NCBI RefSeq assembly: GCF_040954835.1
Contig: NC_090703.1
Location: 17,621,444-17,685,443 of the forward strand
Length of the DNA: 64,000 nt
Reading direction: 5' to 3'
From: Lepisosteus oculatus
Taxonomy: Eukaryota; Chordata; Actinopteri; Semionotiformes; Lepisosteidae
Made by a program: the position numbers and the translations under genes. This document shows, piece after piece, positions 45,701-57,014 of the stretch; the first letter of the stretch is position 1; every line of letters begins with the position of its first letter. The notes beneath the pieces were generated by a model, which had not been told where the DNA came from, ran no database searches, and saw only the letters and a program-made list of their open reading frames with translations.

Positions 45701-48700
45701 TGCAGGAACTGTGATGGAGAACCCTGTGGGCTTGCATGTCAGAAAACAGCTGTTGGAGAAATTTACTATGGGGAGTATTCCAAATCTTCACATGGAGCTG
45801 GGGTCTTTGCCTCAACTAGAGGAGTATTGTGTATTGCCTCTAGGTAACTGTTTATTTTATAAACTTACCTTAATATAAAGTATAACAAATCATGTTTTCT
45901 CGGTTGTCTCATGTCAGATACTACTTGTACTTGCTGAGTTTAAGAAACCATTTGTACAACACTTACTGTATGGATGTTTTATGCTTGGTGTGTGAATGCA
46001 CTTACATAGGATAAATGCCACATCTTCAATATTCCTTTGGAGTGCGAAGATCAGTGCTAAATTACTGAGCACTAGATCTATTTATAGAATGTGCCATTTC
46101 AGAAACTAGCTCTTCATTATCAATGCCTAGTTCATTCATAAAAACATGTAAAAACTGGGTATGCTGCCTATTTCTGACAAAAGTATTTTTGCGTGCATAC
46201 CTGTTCAGTTTTATAGGACAACCTTTTGTAATGTTCTTCAACTTAAAGCATATTGTACAAGCAGAGTACAGTGAGAGCAAGGAAAGGAATGTAAGAGTTA
46301 ATAAATTATATTTTACAGTTACTGCAACTCCATAAGCTACTGGAAAGGGTTAAATTTTCTTAATTGTGACATTCATAAAACGTACACTTTCTTAAAAGGT
46401 GATGACACTTATGAAATCAAACGGGAGATGGTTTGCCATGAAAACTATAAAATGTTTTCTGGAAGCAGCTGTTTGGATAATGATGATGATAAAGTCATTA
46501 TAGTCAAGGTAAGACCTTTAAATTGTTAAGATAATTTTTTATTGCCTGTTCCCAGCTGGGCTATATTTGCTGTGATTTTGTTTGTGTTTCTTAGGCAAGA
46601 AAAGGTAGAGGACAAATAGAAGCTACAGTGAGATTTTTGAGAAAACATCAAATTAAATATAATACAATCCACTCATTGTTAAATACCGATGCGCTAAGGT
46701 GGCTGCCTTAATAAATGAAGTGTTAATTCCATTCTTTGGCCATGTTTATTGCCTCAAAGCCAGCTGCATAAACACTTAAACAAAGCCCTTGTATCCTTCA
46801 TTTAGAATGGAGCAGTTTTCTTTGGAACCTCCTTGAATAATATTCTCTCCTCCTCCTTCCGAACAAAAAAAAAACATTTATTAACACTGTACTCAATGGA
46901 CACTGCTCAGGAAAGTTCAAACCCACTCCTGTAGCATCAGAAGATGTGAAATGCTTAATACTGAAGTGGTATCGTAACTCATGTCGGAAAGATTTAAACG
47001 TCTCAGAATCTAGAGGTGATTATAGTAATTTTATTTTCCTGCAGGTTGACTTCCACCCTGTGCCCTGGGATTTCTACATTAACATGCAGTTGAAGAAACG
47101 CCTAGGTGCAGATTTCCCAAGATATTTCAATGACCTGTGCAGCTGCTATATGTATGAGGAAGGCTGTGTGACATTGAATGAGGGAGTGTACTCAAGAACT
47201 CTGCTGGTGAATATTGAAATGAGCCTACACAATGAATACAACAATATTGGCAATTATTTAAAGCACACAAAGCAATATAGATAACTAATTCAAAACTGTT
47301 TTTTCTAAAATCTGATTTGCTGTTTGACTTCAAATAGTCTTGAAGATGTTTTTTTGCAAAATGATCTCTTCTTCACTTTGAACATGAAGAACCTTAGCAT
47401 TTACATAATAAGCAGTTCTGATATTTCAAAAAATGAATACATTTTACGTTCTTTAGGGTTCTGACTGTTTCTTTTAATGACAGGATGTTTTGGAAACAGC
47501 TACTCTTTGCACAAATGTGGCTGCTTTTCTAACGGTGAATTTGCTGGAGTTAATTGAACAAATGCACAGTTGCCATTTGGTGCATGGAAATGTCAGACCT
47601 GATACCTTACTCCTGGAAAGCAGGTATGCTGAATGGCTGTGGTTGATTTTGTAAATCTCCTGTTATGAACATTACAGAAAGATGCTGCCATATGCCAAAA
47701 ACAAGTGTTTGGGCTATTTCTTCAACTATTACTGAGAGCTAGCACTGTGTGATAATTGACTTGAATTTGATTTAAATGCATTAACTTCACAAACTGTATA
47801 CCTTTATAAATTTGTAATTAGCAGTGGAACTTTAAATTAATTTATTTTCAATGCTGCTTCAGTAATTGTCAAGCAATGATAACCATGGATGGAATCATTA
47901 GTATAAATGAAATTATTCATTCTTGTTCTTTGTGTGTAGATCCCTTGCTTTGTGAGTATTGTGTAGTATATTTCTAATCTTTTGAAAACAATTCAGTTTT
48001 CTGGCGGAAGGCGGCACTCCCCTGAAGGTGGTAGATTTTACGCACAGCTTGGATTTGGATTTGCAGCCTGAAGTGACATCGGTCCGTGGGCTTCAAAACG
48101 CTCAACCCTTCCTGAAGCAAGGCCTGTTATCAGAAACCTCTTCTCCTTATCAGGTACAACCAGGGCTAATTATAAACTACATATGGGTTTTAAAAACTTT
48201 ACTGTGTTGAGAAAATTAGTGACCTGCAATAGAAAAAGTACCAAGTGGTTTTAGCTTGTAACAGTCCATGCTATGGTTGAAAAAATGATTGTGAAATGTG
48301 ACATAATTTATTTTTGTTTTTGATATGGTTTAAACTTGGTTTGAGTAACAGAACATACATTTTTTTAAGAAGTACCAGCATAGGTTTCTAAAGTGTACTT
48401 GAATGAGGTTTTGATTTTTAAGAACTAAAAAAATGAAATGTTTCGGTGAAATACGTTTGTTACATAAAGGCATTAACAGCAACTACAGTAGCTCTAATCT
48501 TTGTCAGATACTTCATAACAGAATCCAGTCTGTTTTTCTATTGCATCTTGGAATTGATCATTGAAACTTCCGTTTAACAATTTTCTAAATTAAAAATGAA
48601 CAGGGGCATCTTTTTATCCATTTTTATCCTTTGATCACCTTGTGTGCTATTTATTTTAAGTAAAATGTGAATATACCCTGACAAAAGATTACTTTTAAGC

Positions 48701-51038
48701 TTGTATTCATTATCAGCTGAGCACAGCTTAACTGCTTCTTTGTTTTTTTTTTATACACAGCTAGACCTTTTAGGAATTGCAGATACCGTACATATGATGC
48801 TGGAAGGAAAAAACATGCAGGTCATCAAAGAAAACTCTGAATGGAAACTTGTCAAAGAGTCGGACGTCTCTTCTGGGAAGGAGAATGTGTAAGTTATCAT
48901 TCATTCTATAGTAACCTCAAGAGCATTGGCTTTTAATCTTTTTTTCCTCTTTTGTTCACCATCTTCCTTCTGTCTTATGGTGTCAGCTCAGGTAGTGCCT
49001 TATCTCCTTTGCCTTTTTTTAAAAAAGGATTATAATTGTTACAGTTAAAATAAATAAGATCCTAAATGTCTTGTTTTAACTGTTTTCCATATAAAAACAC
49101 TTGGAGTTTGAAAGCTAAGAATAGTTTTAGATGAGAGTATTTTTCTCATTTGTTTCATATGACAGTATTGTTCTAAGAATTCCTTCTATTGCTTTCTCAA
49201 AACCAGGTTCAAGAACTTCAGTGCATCAACATGTTGATTAGTCACTGAATTCAGTCTATAGTTTGTTAAACATTTCTTGTTTAGACTTTGAGTGTTCCAG
49301 AACTTCCAGTGTTGCACTGCTGTATTGACTGATAGACTGAAAACAATATTTTTTTCTTATCGCATATAAAGCTTAGAAGAGGTCTTTGCAACTCTTATCA
49401 ATTTCTCTTTCCTGACTTTGCAAAATTGCATCTTCATAAATTCTTAAAGAAATGTTATTTTAGTATCTGACTTGGTGCTTGCCTGATATTGAGTTATACT
49501 GATGTTCATTACAAGAAAGAGAATCAAACATCCACCTAACTACATGTGATTCTTGCTTTAAGCAATTTGGAGGCAAGACACTTTACAAGTATTTTTCCTC
49601 AGCCTTACTACACGTGTCAAAAGTCAACCTGACTTTTGAGGTCTTTGAGATGCATTTCCAAAGCTTGCTTACTTTATCACTAAGTGCCTTGCTAATAGTT
49701 TTATATAGTAATTTAGAGCTCCTTGATCTTAAAGGCCCACACATCTGAACTCTGAACTGGAAATCTGAACTGGAAGCAGGCATGTACTGCAAAATAAAAT
49801 GTAAAGCAACAGTTTTTTTTTCCTTTTTTCTGCAAGCAACAAAATTAATATATTTATAAAACATGCACAGCTGCTTCCAGTATTGATATTACTAAAATCT
49901 TTAGGCTTGAGGTTATGAAAGCCTGCTGTTTGCATACTCGTAAATGATCACTTTTTAAACTGGCGCATAACGAAAAGGTGAAATATAAATATTAATTAAT
50001 ATATACAGCATATTTTAATATATTATGCACAAATCATTCATTTGTCTTTTTTGTTTACCTGAAGAATTTTTGTGCTCAGTTATACAGCTGGGCATTTTAC
50101 CAAAGCAGAAGAGGATGACCTCACTGCCCCACCCAGGCTTTGAGCACACATCTTTCTGTTTACAATTCCAGAGACCAAACCACTATTCCACAGCTGTCGA
50201 ATTGTGACATACAACACCGTCCACAATACAGCAATCTTTAATTTTTATGTTTGCGTTAATTAGTAACCCTGTGGTTGAAAACCCCTGCACTAGGGGATAA
50301 CGTTAAGAATTATAACTTATGGATATTACAAACAGGAAGGAGTAATTTGATCTGACTTGCTTGTTTGGTTGCTAGTAGCTTCAGATAATGATCAGATAAT
50401 TCTATAACTTAAAAGATTTTATGAAGTCAGTATAATCCAAGTGTGACCCTCCCTACAAATTAGGAATTAGTCTCGTTGCTCTCTTTCATGCTGCCTGGAC
50501 ATGAGACCATGATATACTCTTTAATTTTATGGTACTGCTGTTGTTTCTGATTGATTTTTTTTGTAAACAAAAATGTTTCCATGGAAGTTTGTTTCATTGC
50601 AAGCTTTCTGACGTTAAGTGCTACTCGAAGCCAGGGATAACAAAAGACCCTAGTCTTGGAGTGTTTCACAATGTTAGCTGTTTTTAGACCTGCCAGATAA
50701 GCACTCCTGCCGTTTCAGAAAGATTAAAAAAGATCATAAGTCTCAAAGTTATTTTTTTGTTTTTCATTAAGGTTTTTTGTTAATATGGAGCTTTAACATT
50801 TTGAAGCTGCATGGAAAGTAGGTTACAGAGTAACTTTTTTTTCATATTTCCCTTCAGTTCTAATACTTTTCATTTAATTTGCAGAAATGTAAATAGAGGC
50901 ATTTGGCAGGATTTCTTCAGGAAGATCCTTAATCCTGGGAGCAAACCCACAGTCTCCATTCTTTCTGAGCTGCGTCAGGAGATGTGCAAGGAGAACTTCC
51001 TTAAAGACATTGAAAAGGAACTGGCTTTTTTAATCTAA
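30773..51038 (+). CDS. bub1b: BUB1B / BubR1 spindle assembly checkpoint pseudokinase (complete, 23 coding exons)
   Basis: The 23 coding exons sum to 3252 nt, giving 1083 residues plus TAA (human 1050). All phases agree and all introns are GT..AG; exons are listed in the three block entries below. The protein is part of the mitotic checkpoint complex with BUB3, MAD2 and CDC20, inhibits APC/C, and recruits PP2A-B56 to kinetochores. Visible motifs: KEN1 at residues 12-14, a TPR block from about 47 to 190, the ABBA-like TVFDE near 261-265, KEN2 at 290-292, GLEBS about 317-358, a second ABBA-like FTIYDE at 482-487, LSPIPE (LxxIxE) at 693-698, and a C-terminal degenerate kinase fold. The ATG at 30773 has G at +4 and precedes EWELCKEN, matching human exon 2; the human N-terminal extension before it was not found. 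BUB1 is excluded by KEN1, the second KEN and the KARD-type segment. Confidence 0.97.
32718..32730. repeat. Poly-G run in BUB1B intron 2
   Basis: About 12 consecutive G residues followed by TGGG, within AT-rich intron sequence. The exact count may be affected by sequencing. Confidence 0.75.
33850..34350 (-). pseudogene. Decayed LINE reverse transcriptase in BUB1B intron 2
   Basis: On the - strand, [11 protein letters not shown] corresponds to the RT motif FIDFSSAFNTI, and about 240 bp further [11 protein letters not shown] corresponds to the catalytic YADDT block. The Tyr of YADD has become Ser. Several stops and frame changes lie between. It is an old L2/Rex1/CR1-type LINE, antisense to BUB1B. 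Confidence 0.7.
35535..35665 (+). repeat. Possible tRNA-like SINE fragment in BUB1B intron 4
   Basis: GTGTGGCTCAGCCAGTCAAA, CCCTTGCCTGAAGTGCAGGT, TGAGCTCAATGGAGCTC resembles a tRNA head with A and B boxes and a short inverted repeat (GAGCTCAATGGAGCTC). The family is not identified. Confidence 0.35.
37415..37440. repeat. Perfect hairpin, 11-bp stem and TACA loop, just inside BUB1B intron 7
   Basis: TCATATCACAC and GTGTGATATGA flank TACA. The stem begins 23 nt after the exon 7 end (37392), in the intron that splits the GLEBS-coding region. Confidence 0.9.
37572..37662 (+). repeat. tRNA-derived SINE type A head in BUB1B intron 7
   Basis: AGGGTGGCAAGGTAGCACAA, then TGCTACTTTGCAGCACTGGC, then TTCCTGGGGTGG: the A-box head of the SINE seen at 5.7 kb. 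Confidence 0.45.
38488..38540 (+). repeat. 5S-SINE head fragment in BUB1B intron 8
   Basis: GCCATATCCCTCTGCGACTC, then ACAACTGGCAACCCACTGAA: about 48 bp matching only the first part of the 5S-SINE head. Confidence 0.6.
43405..43566 (+). mobile_element. tRNA-derived SINE, type B, in BUB1B intron 15
   Basis: AGTGGCTTGGGCTCTGGACT, then TGTAACTGAAAGGTTGCAGG, then TTCAAGCC give recognisable A and B boxes. ATGCCCAGCTGTATAAATGG and GGTGTTAGCTAAATAAT follow as body and 3' end. This is a common fish SINE layout. Confidence 0.7.
43575..43785 (-). repeat. tRNA-derived SINE type A fragment in BUB1B intron 15
   Basis: TTAACCTAATTAACCTAGCC, AACATGTCTTTGGAAGATGG, CAGGCTCCCCACTCCAGAAT and TATACCCAGGACCCACC match in order the antisense SINE. 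Confidence 0.5.
43955..44136 (+). other. bub1b: BUB1B exon 16: KARD-type PP2A-B56 docking segment
   Basis: The codon split across the exon 15/16 junction restores LSPIPE, an LxxIxE motif like human LSPIIE. Acidic and Ser/Thr-rich residues follow ([15 protein letters not shown]), matching the Ser-rich stretch phosphorylated by PLK1 and CDK1 in the human KARD. Length is 182 nt, entering in phase 2 and leaving in phase 1. Confidence 0.85.
45706..51038 (+). other. bub1b: BUB1B exons 17-23: C-terminal pseudokinase domain
   Basis: Exons: 45706-45843, 46399-46508, 47045-47206, 47484-47623, 47997-48153, 48761-48888, 50885-51038. VIIVK (Lys837) occupies the ATP-lysine position. HGN (925-927) replaces the HRD catalytic motif and DFT (951-953) replaces DFG. 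No glycine-rich loop is visible. It is therefore a pseudokinase, as in other vertebrate BubR1 proteins. The last exon encodes [18 protein letters not shown] and ends with LAFLI. Confidence 0.92.
50085..50210 (-). repeat. tRNA-derived SINE, type B, antisense copy in BUB1B intron 22
   Basis: The reverse complement reads GTGGAATAGTGGTTTGGTCT, CTGGAATTGTAAACAGAAAG, GTGCTCAAAGCCTGGG, ending AAATGCCCAGCTGTATA. It is the same family and order as the copy at 43.4 kb. Confidence 0.65.
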
Positions 51039-51115
51039 TATATTTTTGCCACTGTTATCACAGTGACCCTTTACAGCTTTTTTATTTCTTTGTAATTTTT
51101 GCTTTTCATGTTAAC

Positions 51116-51121
51116 AATAAA
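51116..51121 (+). terminator. Poly(A) signal AATAAA of BUB1B
   Basis: AATAAA lies 78 nt after the BUB1B stop codon and is followed by T-rich sequence (CTTTTCTACTATTG). The 3'UTR is short. Confidence 0.75.
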
Positions 51122-52319
51122 GCTTTTCTACTATTGTAAATTCACACATTTTCCATGGTTTGCTGTTAGCATTTGCTCAATGTCTACTAAGAGTTGAAAC
51201 ATGGGAATCAAAATAAGGAAGAAGCTTGACTATTAAGATAGTTGTACATAGATTTTGTACAGGGGGTCCAATAATTTGATTGAACACCTTATTAATTTTA
51301 ACAACGTCTGTAATTAAATTCCACAAGTAAATGTCAATGGCATATCTAGGAAACTATGATGAAGTGGCCAAAATGTTTACTGGCTTTGTTCCTTATTTTC
51401 TGGAGCTTACAAGTTATGTACAGAAATCCATCTCTTCTCAGAAGTTAAAACGGAATCGTAGAAGAGGAATTGGCTTTAAACAAGGCATCAAATCAGTAAT
51501 ATGTATTAATGAGGCAATGCCAGGTCAGACAGAGTGCAAAATATATAGCCACAAAATCCAAACTGCCTTCCAGCGAGGCAATTATTTTATGTGGTTCCCT
51601 GTATCAGTCTAATAGCTATGCAAATTACTCAATTTAGGAGTTTAAGAACTGCAAATATAAGGATCACCTTGGTATCGGGCTGTTAATCATCTGCTTTTAC
51701 AGTCCGCAGGTGTGGTTTGAGAACACTGAACAGTGCAAATTAAAATTAACTATAAATGACAGGAAGGGCAGCAAAGTCATAAAAGCACACAATAATAAAA
51801 TGCAAGTTTTTTGGAGAGATGCTACTGAAGAAGAGAGTTGTTTAGAAATACCTTTGTCATTGTGAGCTACCAAAGAGCAGAGGCGTTAACTCCAATGTAA
51901 GACGTGGAACTCGTATCTTTTATACAGTTCAGAGAACATTACTTAAGCATGTACCTCAGTAGCTCTTGTACATGTACTGTACCTGTGGCAGGTAAAGTTT
52001 TGATGAATATTAATTTACTAGTGCTGCCATCCTGAAACAAAATACAGCCCTCTTAAGGCGTATACATTTGTATAGCTGTTAATAACTTAATCCTTGGTAG
52101 TCGTGTGCATTAAATGTTGTGAGAGGAGGTTCAAAATTATCTAGAGGGTATACACCTGCCAAGCTGCAAAAATAAACCTGACATCTCATTTCCATGTTTG
52201 TTTCCAGATCCCTGACTATAAAAATAAAGTGTATTATCCATTTATGTGGTTTTATAACCAATTCAATTCAGTTTTGCCAAAGCCTATAGTGGCTAAAAGT
52301 GCAAAGGCAAAGGACAGGA

Positions 52320-52535
52320 CACCGTGGCAAACACAAATTTCCAGGTTTCCCAGAAATCAATTACCCTTCGATTATGTTGGACTGTGGAAGGAACCTAGTA
52401 CACCTAGAGGAAACGCATGCAAACATGGGGAGAACATATGAACTCCATACAGACCGCGCCCCAGGAACTGAGCCCAGGGGCACAGCACTGAAAGGCTGCA
52501 ATGCTAACCACTGCACCACTGTGTTACTTTGAAGT
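52320..52535 (-). mobile_element. tRNA-derived SINE type A, antisense, well preserved
   Basis: TTGGACTGTGGAAGGAACCT, AGAGGAAACGCATGCAAACA, TGGGGAGAACATATGAACTC, CATACAGACCG, CTGAGCCCAGGGGCACAGCA and TGCTAACCACTGCACCACTG: all consensus blocks of this fish SINE are present in order. Confidence 0.7.
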
Positions 52536-53464
52536 GCCTAATTTTCAGCAAATTCCTTGCACAAAGCATCATGCAATCTCTCCCCAACTTGCTGATTAAG
52601 GATTTTCTGAGTAAACGGTTTTACTGGGTAATTGATTGATAATGAATAGGAATGAAGGAAATGTATCCGATAACTCCCACAGTGAATTGGCAGTGCATAT
52701 TTCAGCTAGCATACCTGCATAAGGACACTCCTGAAACTCCCTAGGGTGCATACTCCTTACAAATCCATCCAGCTTTTTAAAAGCTGAAAGCAAATTTTAA
52801 AGAGGCCTCACACAGAAAATTCAAATAAATGAGTCTGTAATTTAAAGAAATAAAACCATTTTAGTGTTTGTGAAATCAAGTATGAGTGCAGGAAAAAAAA
52901 GTGTATACAAGCAAACAGTTCAATTGCTGGCAATACCCAGAACTGGTGATTAAGGGCCCAGTTGGCATGAGCAGCCACAGGGGTACTGCAGTGCAAGGAT
53001 TGAGAACTAGTGATCTAAGGTATTCTTCATAGGTTATAAAAAACCTGATGTAAAAAAAGCATCTTTTGGATTCCCGAATTGAGAAAAACATTTTATTAGT
53101 TATCTGCAAAAGGCATTTACAATGTGCACAATATGTCATTACAATATTGATTACTGCTTCTTTCTATTTCGCAGTGTTTTTTTTTCTTTTAATTGGATCT
53201 GTAATGCAATCAGTTGAAATGTGTTGGGGAAAAGGTAAGTCTCTGGGACATGATGATGTGCAAATTAAATAAATGTTGACTGCATTTTTCACTAGGCTCT
53301 GAAATAGCCACATGGGAAATATTGAAATATTGAAGTCGGAGCCTCTCCTGGCAAGTAACGGGCACAAGGCAGGATTCATCCTGGCCAGGACACCACAGAC
53401 CGACACAGACACACATACTCACACCTGGGTCAATTCTTAGTGAAGCCAAATCTATAACCTTTTT

Positions 53465-53575
53465 TCACTTGGGAAAAACCCACGCAAACACAAAGAGAAC
53501 ATACAAACTCCACACAGATAGCACCTAGGTCTAGAATTGAAGTCCAGGGCCAGTGCTGCAAGAGAGCAATGAAAG
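53465..53575 (-). repeat. tRNA-derived SINE type A fragment
   Basis: TTGGGAAAAACCCACGCAAA, CACAAAGAGAACATACAAAC, TCCACACAGATAGCACCTAG, then AATTGAAGTCCAGGGCCAGT: antisense body and B box, about 1 kb from the copy at 52.4 kb. Confidence 0.6.
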
Positions 53576-55980
53576 TAAGAATCTTTAAAAAAAAAACATT
53601 TCTAAAATGACATTTAAGCATCACCTCATTTTACTATAGAAAAGCACTACCCATCTAGTTTGTACCTCATTAAATTTACTACAGTATCCCTGAGGACGAC
53701 CCTGGCTCTTTTACATCACACGATTTGAAAACAAACTAAAATAAAAATATAGAAACAAACAAATAGCTCGGCAATTTAAACTAAGCAAATTACATCTGTT
53801 TCACTTGTGAAAAACTTGTTCTGCTTCTGCAGTCTTTAATCTAGCGTTTGAGAATTGGAAAATATATTCAGATTTGGCAGCCATGAAACTTTTTATCTTT
53901 CTATTACATTGTCTGACAGGTGTTCAGTAAGACAGGCTTTTCACACAGCAAAGTTAATGTTTAACTAGATGGGAGGTACGGTGACTAATTTGCAAGTCAA
54001 AACCAGTTACTTCGGCTTTCTAAAAAAAGTACTTACTGCAGTTCTCCTGTCCTGCTGTCTGAATAAGAAGTTTTTGCTGGATGGAATAACGAAGTGAGGT
54101 TGAGGATTATAGAAGATTGCTGGTCATCTAAGAGAAGTGTACAATCGTTAGGAGGTGAGACTGCACTACATGAAGCAATGGATATGACCTGCATCTAACC
54201 CACTGGTAAGAGAATGCTGAGAATAAAAAGACAGCTGTCAAAGAAAGAAATGCAGATTTGAATGTTAAATAAATGGCTGCATTCCATCATTTTATTCCCT
54301 TTTTATCTCATGATTCTTTTTATCTTATGGTTCTGCTGATTGGCTTGTTATAAGAAAGGAAAGGTAAGGCCCATGATTATTCATTTAACAGATTACGAGG
54401 TTCAAACTGGTCCACATTTATACCCTTTTAGTGTGGTGTATATGTAACAACTCAATTGTAGTGTCAGGACAAACTAAACGTTTAAGAAATTGTCAAGACC
54501 TTGTACAAATGTACACTTAAGACTCTCCTAGCATGTGGAAATTAATGTGGAAAGGCACTATTTAAAATAAAGTTGATTATTATTATTCTGACACAAGCTC
54601 CTGCGATCTCTGATTTTTCAGATCAGTTAGCAATTCAATGAGGATTTTTGATACATGTATTTTAATGCCATAACAGAAGGTACTTTGAAGTCTTTGCAAT
54701 ACAGATACCAGCTGTTGGTGATATAAACGGGTTAGCGTTGTCACTCCCAGAGAGAAGGAAGCTTAACAGCTGACACATTTAGTCCCTATTGAAATGAAGT
54801 ACAATGCCTTCCAGAACCTTGCTCAAAGGCCTTTGAGCTAGCATGTAAGACTAAATCTTTGGATGGTCAAAACCATTTATTTTGTTTGGTGTAGATGCTG
54901 TACAGTTTTAACCTGTGCGATATTGTTTTCTGCTTTAGAATTGGCAGTTCTGATGCTAAACCTTGAAAATATCTTATTCCCACTGCGTATAGCAGTAAAT
55001 ATCCCTTAAGCGACATTACTGTTAACTGTAGAATTTTGTAAAACAGTAGCTCGTTTCATGCTTATATATGTTTTCAAGTGTCCTGTCATTTTTAAGATAG
55101 AATCAAAACAAAAAACAAACGATTAACAGAACCTGACAAATAAAGGAAATATAATTAGCTTCTTTAAAATTGTTTAGTTTGATTTAGCTTGTATGCAAAT
55201 GATGACACTTACAGTGCACTCAAAGACATAATTTTTTATGTAATTATAATAGGCTTATGTGATGAGTACTAATGTATGAACATAAATTGAGTGAAACCCT
55301 GACCTAAAGTGTTGTATTCCATTGTGTTAAAGTTCTAATCCTATCCATAAAACAATAAAAACGATAAGCAAGGAACGCTTATAGATAGTTTGTCAGGAAA
55401 TATGTTCAAGTAATATGGTAAGTTTTGCTGGGTTTAATGCAACTTTGTAATAAACTCCAGTTAGCAATTAACTACCTGTCTGGGCTTATACCTTTCACCT
55501 TTTCCCTGCTGGAAATGATTTCCTAATAAGGAACTTCGACTCTGCCTGAGGCCTTATTCCTACACAGAGATGTGACTTTATACTTGACGAAGGGTTTGAC
55601 TGCAAACGTCTAAGTAAAAGAGTATTAGCAGATGGCTCAGGTTTGCCAGAAGGAAACGGGCTTATAGACTACCAGAGGCTGGGGGTGGGGTATATCAAGA
55701 GCTTCAGAACAATTTCCAGCCTGGCTTTCAATTTTAACTTTTTAAAACCACCCACTGGGGTGCAACAGGCAGCCTTCAAAGAAAACAGACAGGAACCTGA
55801 TCAAGTCCTTTGCTGGATTTATTCTCATCAGGGTGTTATCAGCAAGGTTCACCCACACAGCTGGCATTCCAGTGCCATGCATTTCTATTCCAGCTCCAGC
55901 AACCTGTTGATTTGTATCTCACAAACAAATAAGCCAGAACAAAATTAAGCATCGCTGACCCACGGTTCTCAAGTATAGGT
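53576..55980. other. Intergenic stretch downstream of BUB1B
   Basis: Apart from the SINE tail near 54.56 kb there is no convincing gene or repeat. A frame at 55643-55948 has no recognisable protein pattern. Confidence 0.4.
54535..54595 (+). repeat. Fish SINE/LINE 3' tail
   Basis: GGAAAGGCACTATTTAAAAT, then AAAGTTGATTATTATTATTC: the standard tail plus microsatellite, with little of the body left. Confidence 0.45.
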
Positions 55981-57014
55981 CGTTCTCAAGGACTGGTCAG
56001 CAGCTTTGTGGAGTGGTGTGGGGTGAACCACTTGGAACTGAATGTTACAAAGACAAAGGAACTGGTGGTGGATTTCAGGAGGAAAAAGGTCAAACCTACT
56101 CCTGTCTACATCCATGGGAGTGGCGTGGAGATGGTGGACTCGTACAAGTACCTAGGAGTGCACATCGACGATAGACTGGAATGGTCTAAGAACATCGAGG
56201 CCATCTATAAGAAAGGACAGAGCCGACTTTACTTCTTGAGGAGGCTCAGGTCCTTCAATGTGTGTAGTAAGATGCTACACATGTTTTATCAGTCGGTGGT
56301 AGCGAGTGCCATTTTCTACGCAGTGGTGTGCTGGCGCTCTGGGATTAGAGCAGTAGATTCCAAAAGGCTGAACAAGCTCATCAGGAGAGCAAGCTCTGTC
56401 ATTGGGTCTGACCTGGACCCCTTGGAGGTAGTGGCTGAGAGGAGAATGATGTCCAAACTAGAGGCCATCATGGACAACTTCTCCCATCCCCTCTATGACA
56501 CGCTTGCAGGAATGAAGAGCACGTTCAGCAATAGACTGATTCATCCACGGTGTGACAGGGAGCGCTACAGGAGGTCATTCTTGCCGTCTGCCATAAGACT
56601 GTACAACGCATCCACCTTGCGTCTTGGCAGAGGCAACAGCGACAGTGACCTGTTTCTGGACTAAACGCATATACACATCTACTGCTACATCTGTTCTCTT
56701 TCTTTTTCTTTTTCTTTTTCCCGTTTACAACCACTTTTGTGCAATATATGCCAGGGACCTGTGCAATACATTTATATTTATATTTATATCTATGGTTACA
56801 TCTATATTTATATTCATACGTGTGATACGATTTTCTGTGTACTGTTCTGTTCTAGTTTGTTCTTGTGTGTCCGGACTGTGAGTAACTCTTGTATTGTATT
56901 GTATGTATTGTACTATTATTATATAATTCGTTACACTGTGGCTGTGTTGTGTGTGTTAAGCTGCTGTTGCACTGCAATTTCCCTCACGGGATCAATAAAG
57001 TATCTATCTATCTA
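55981..57014 (+). mobile_element. 5'-truncated non-LTR retrotransposon (L2/CR1-type LINE)
   Basis: The element starts abruptly inside the reverse transcriptase gene, contains the pol C-terminus and a 3'UTR, and ends with CGGGATCAATAAAGTATCTA and further TCTA units. A 3' microsatellite tail and 5' truncation are typical of target-primed insertion. No clear target duplication was identified. Confidence 0.85.
56008..56664 (+). CDS. LINE pol C-terminal region (RT thumb and C-terminal domain), intact frame
   Basis: A 219-codon frame without a stop, open from about 55985, ends with SDLFLD and TAA. It reads EWCGVNHLELNVTKTKELVV, DFRRKK, SYKYLGVHIDD, QSRLYFLRRLRSF and RSFLPSAIRLYN: the N-x-K-T-K-E and KYLGV...LYFLRRLR blocks that follow the YADD motif in L2/CR1-like LINEs. 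The catalytic palm is missing through truncation, so it is not an autonomous gene. The lack of stops suggests a fairly young insertion. Confidence 0.85.
   Translation: MEWCGVNHLELNVTKTKELVVDFRRKKVKPTPVYIHGSGVEMVDSYKYLGVHIDDRLEWSKNIEAIYKKGQSRLYFLRRLRSFNVCSKMLHMFYQSVVASAIFYAVVCWRSGIRAVDSKRLNKLIRRASSVIGSDLDPLEVVAERRMMSKLEAIMDNFSHPLYDTLAGMKSTFSNRLIHPRCDRERYRRSFLPSAIRLYNASTLRLGRGNSDSDLFLD

Noticed and set aside
51331-51612. 93-codon open frame after the BUB1B poly(A) signal
   Set aside because: No start context or protein pattern that I recognise; probably chance, perhaps repeat-derived.
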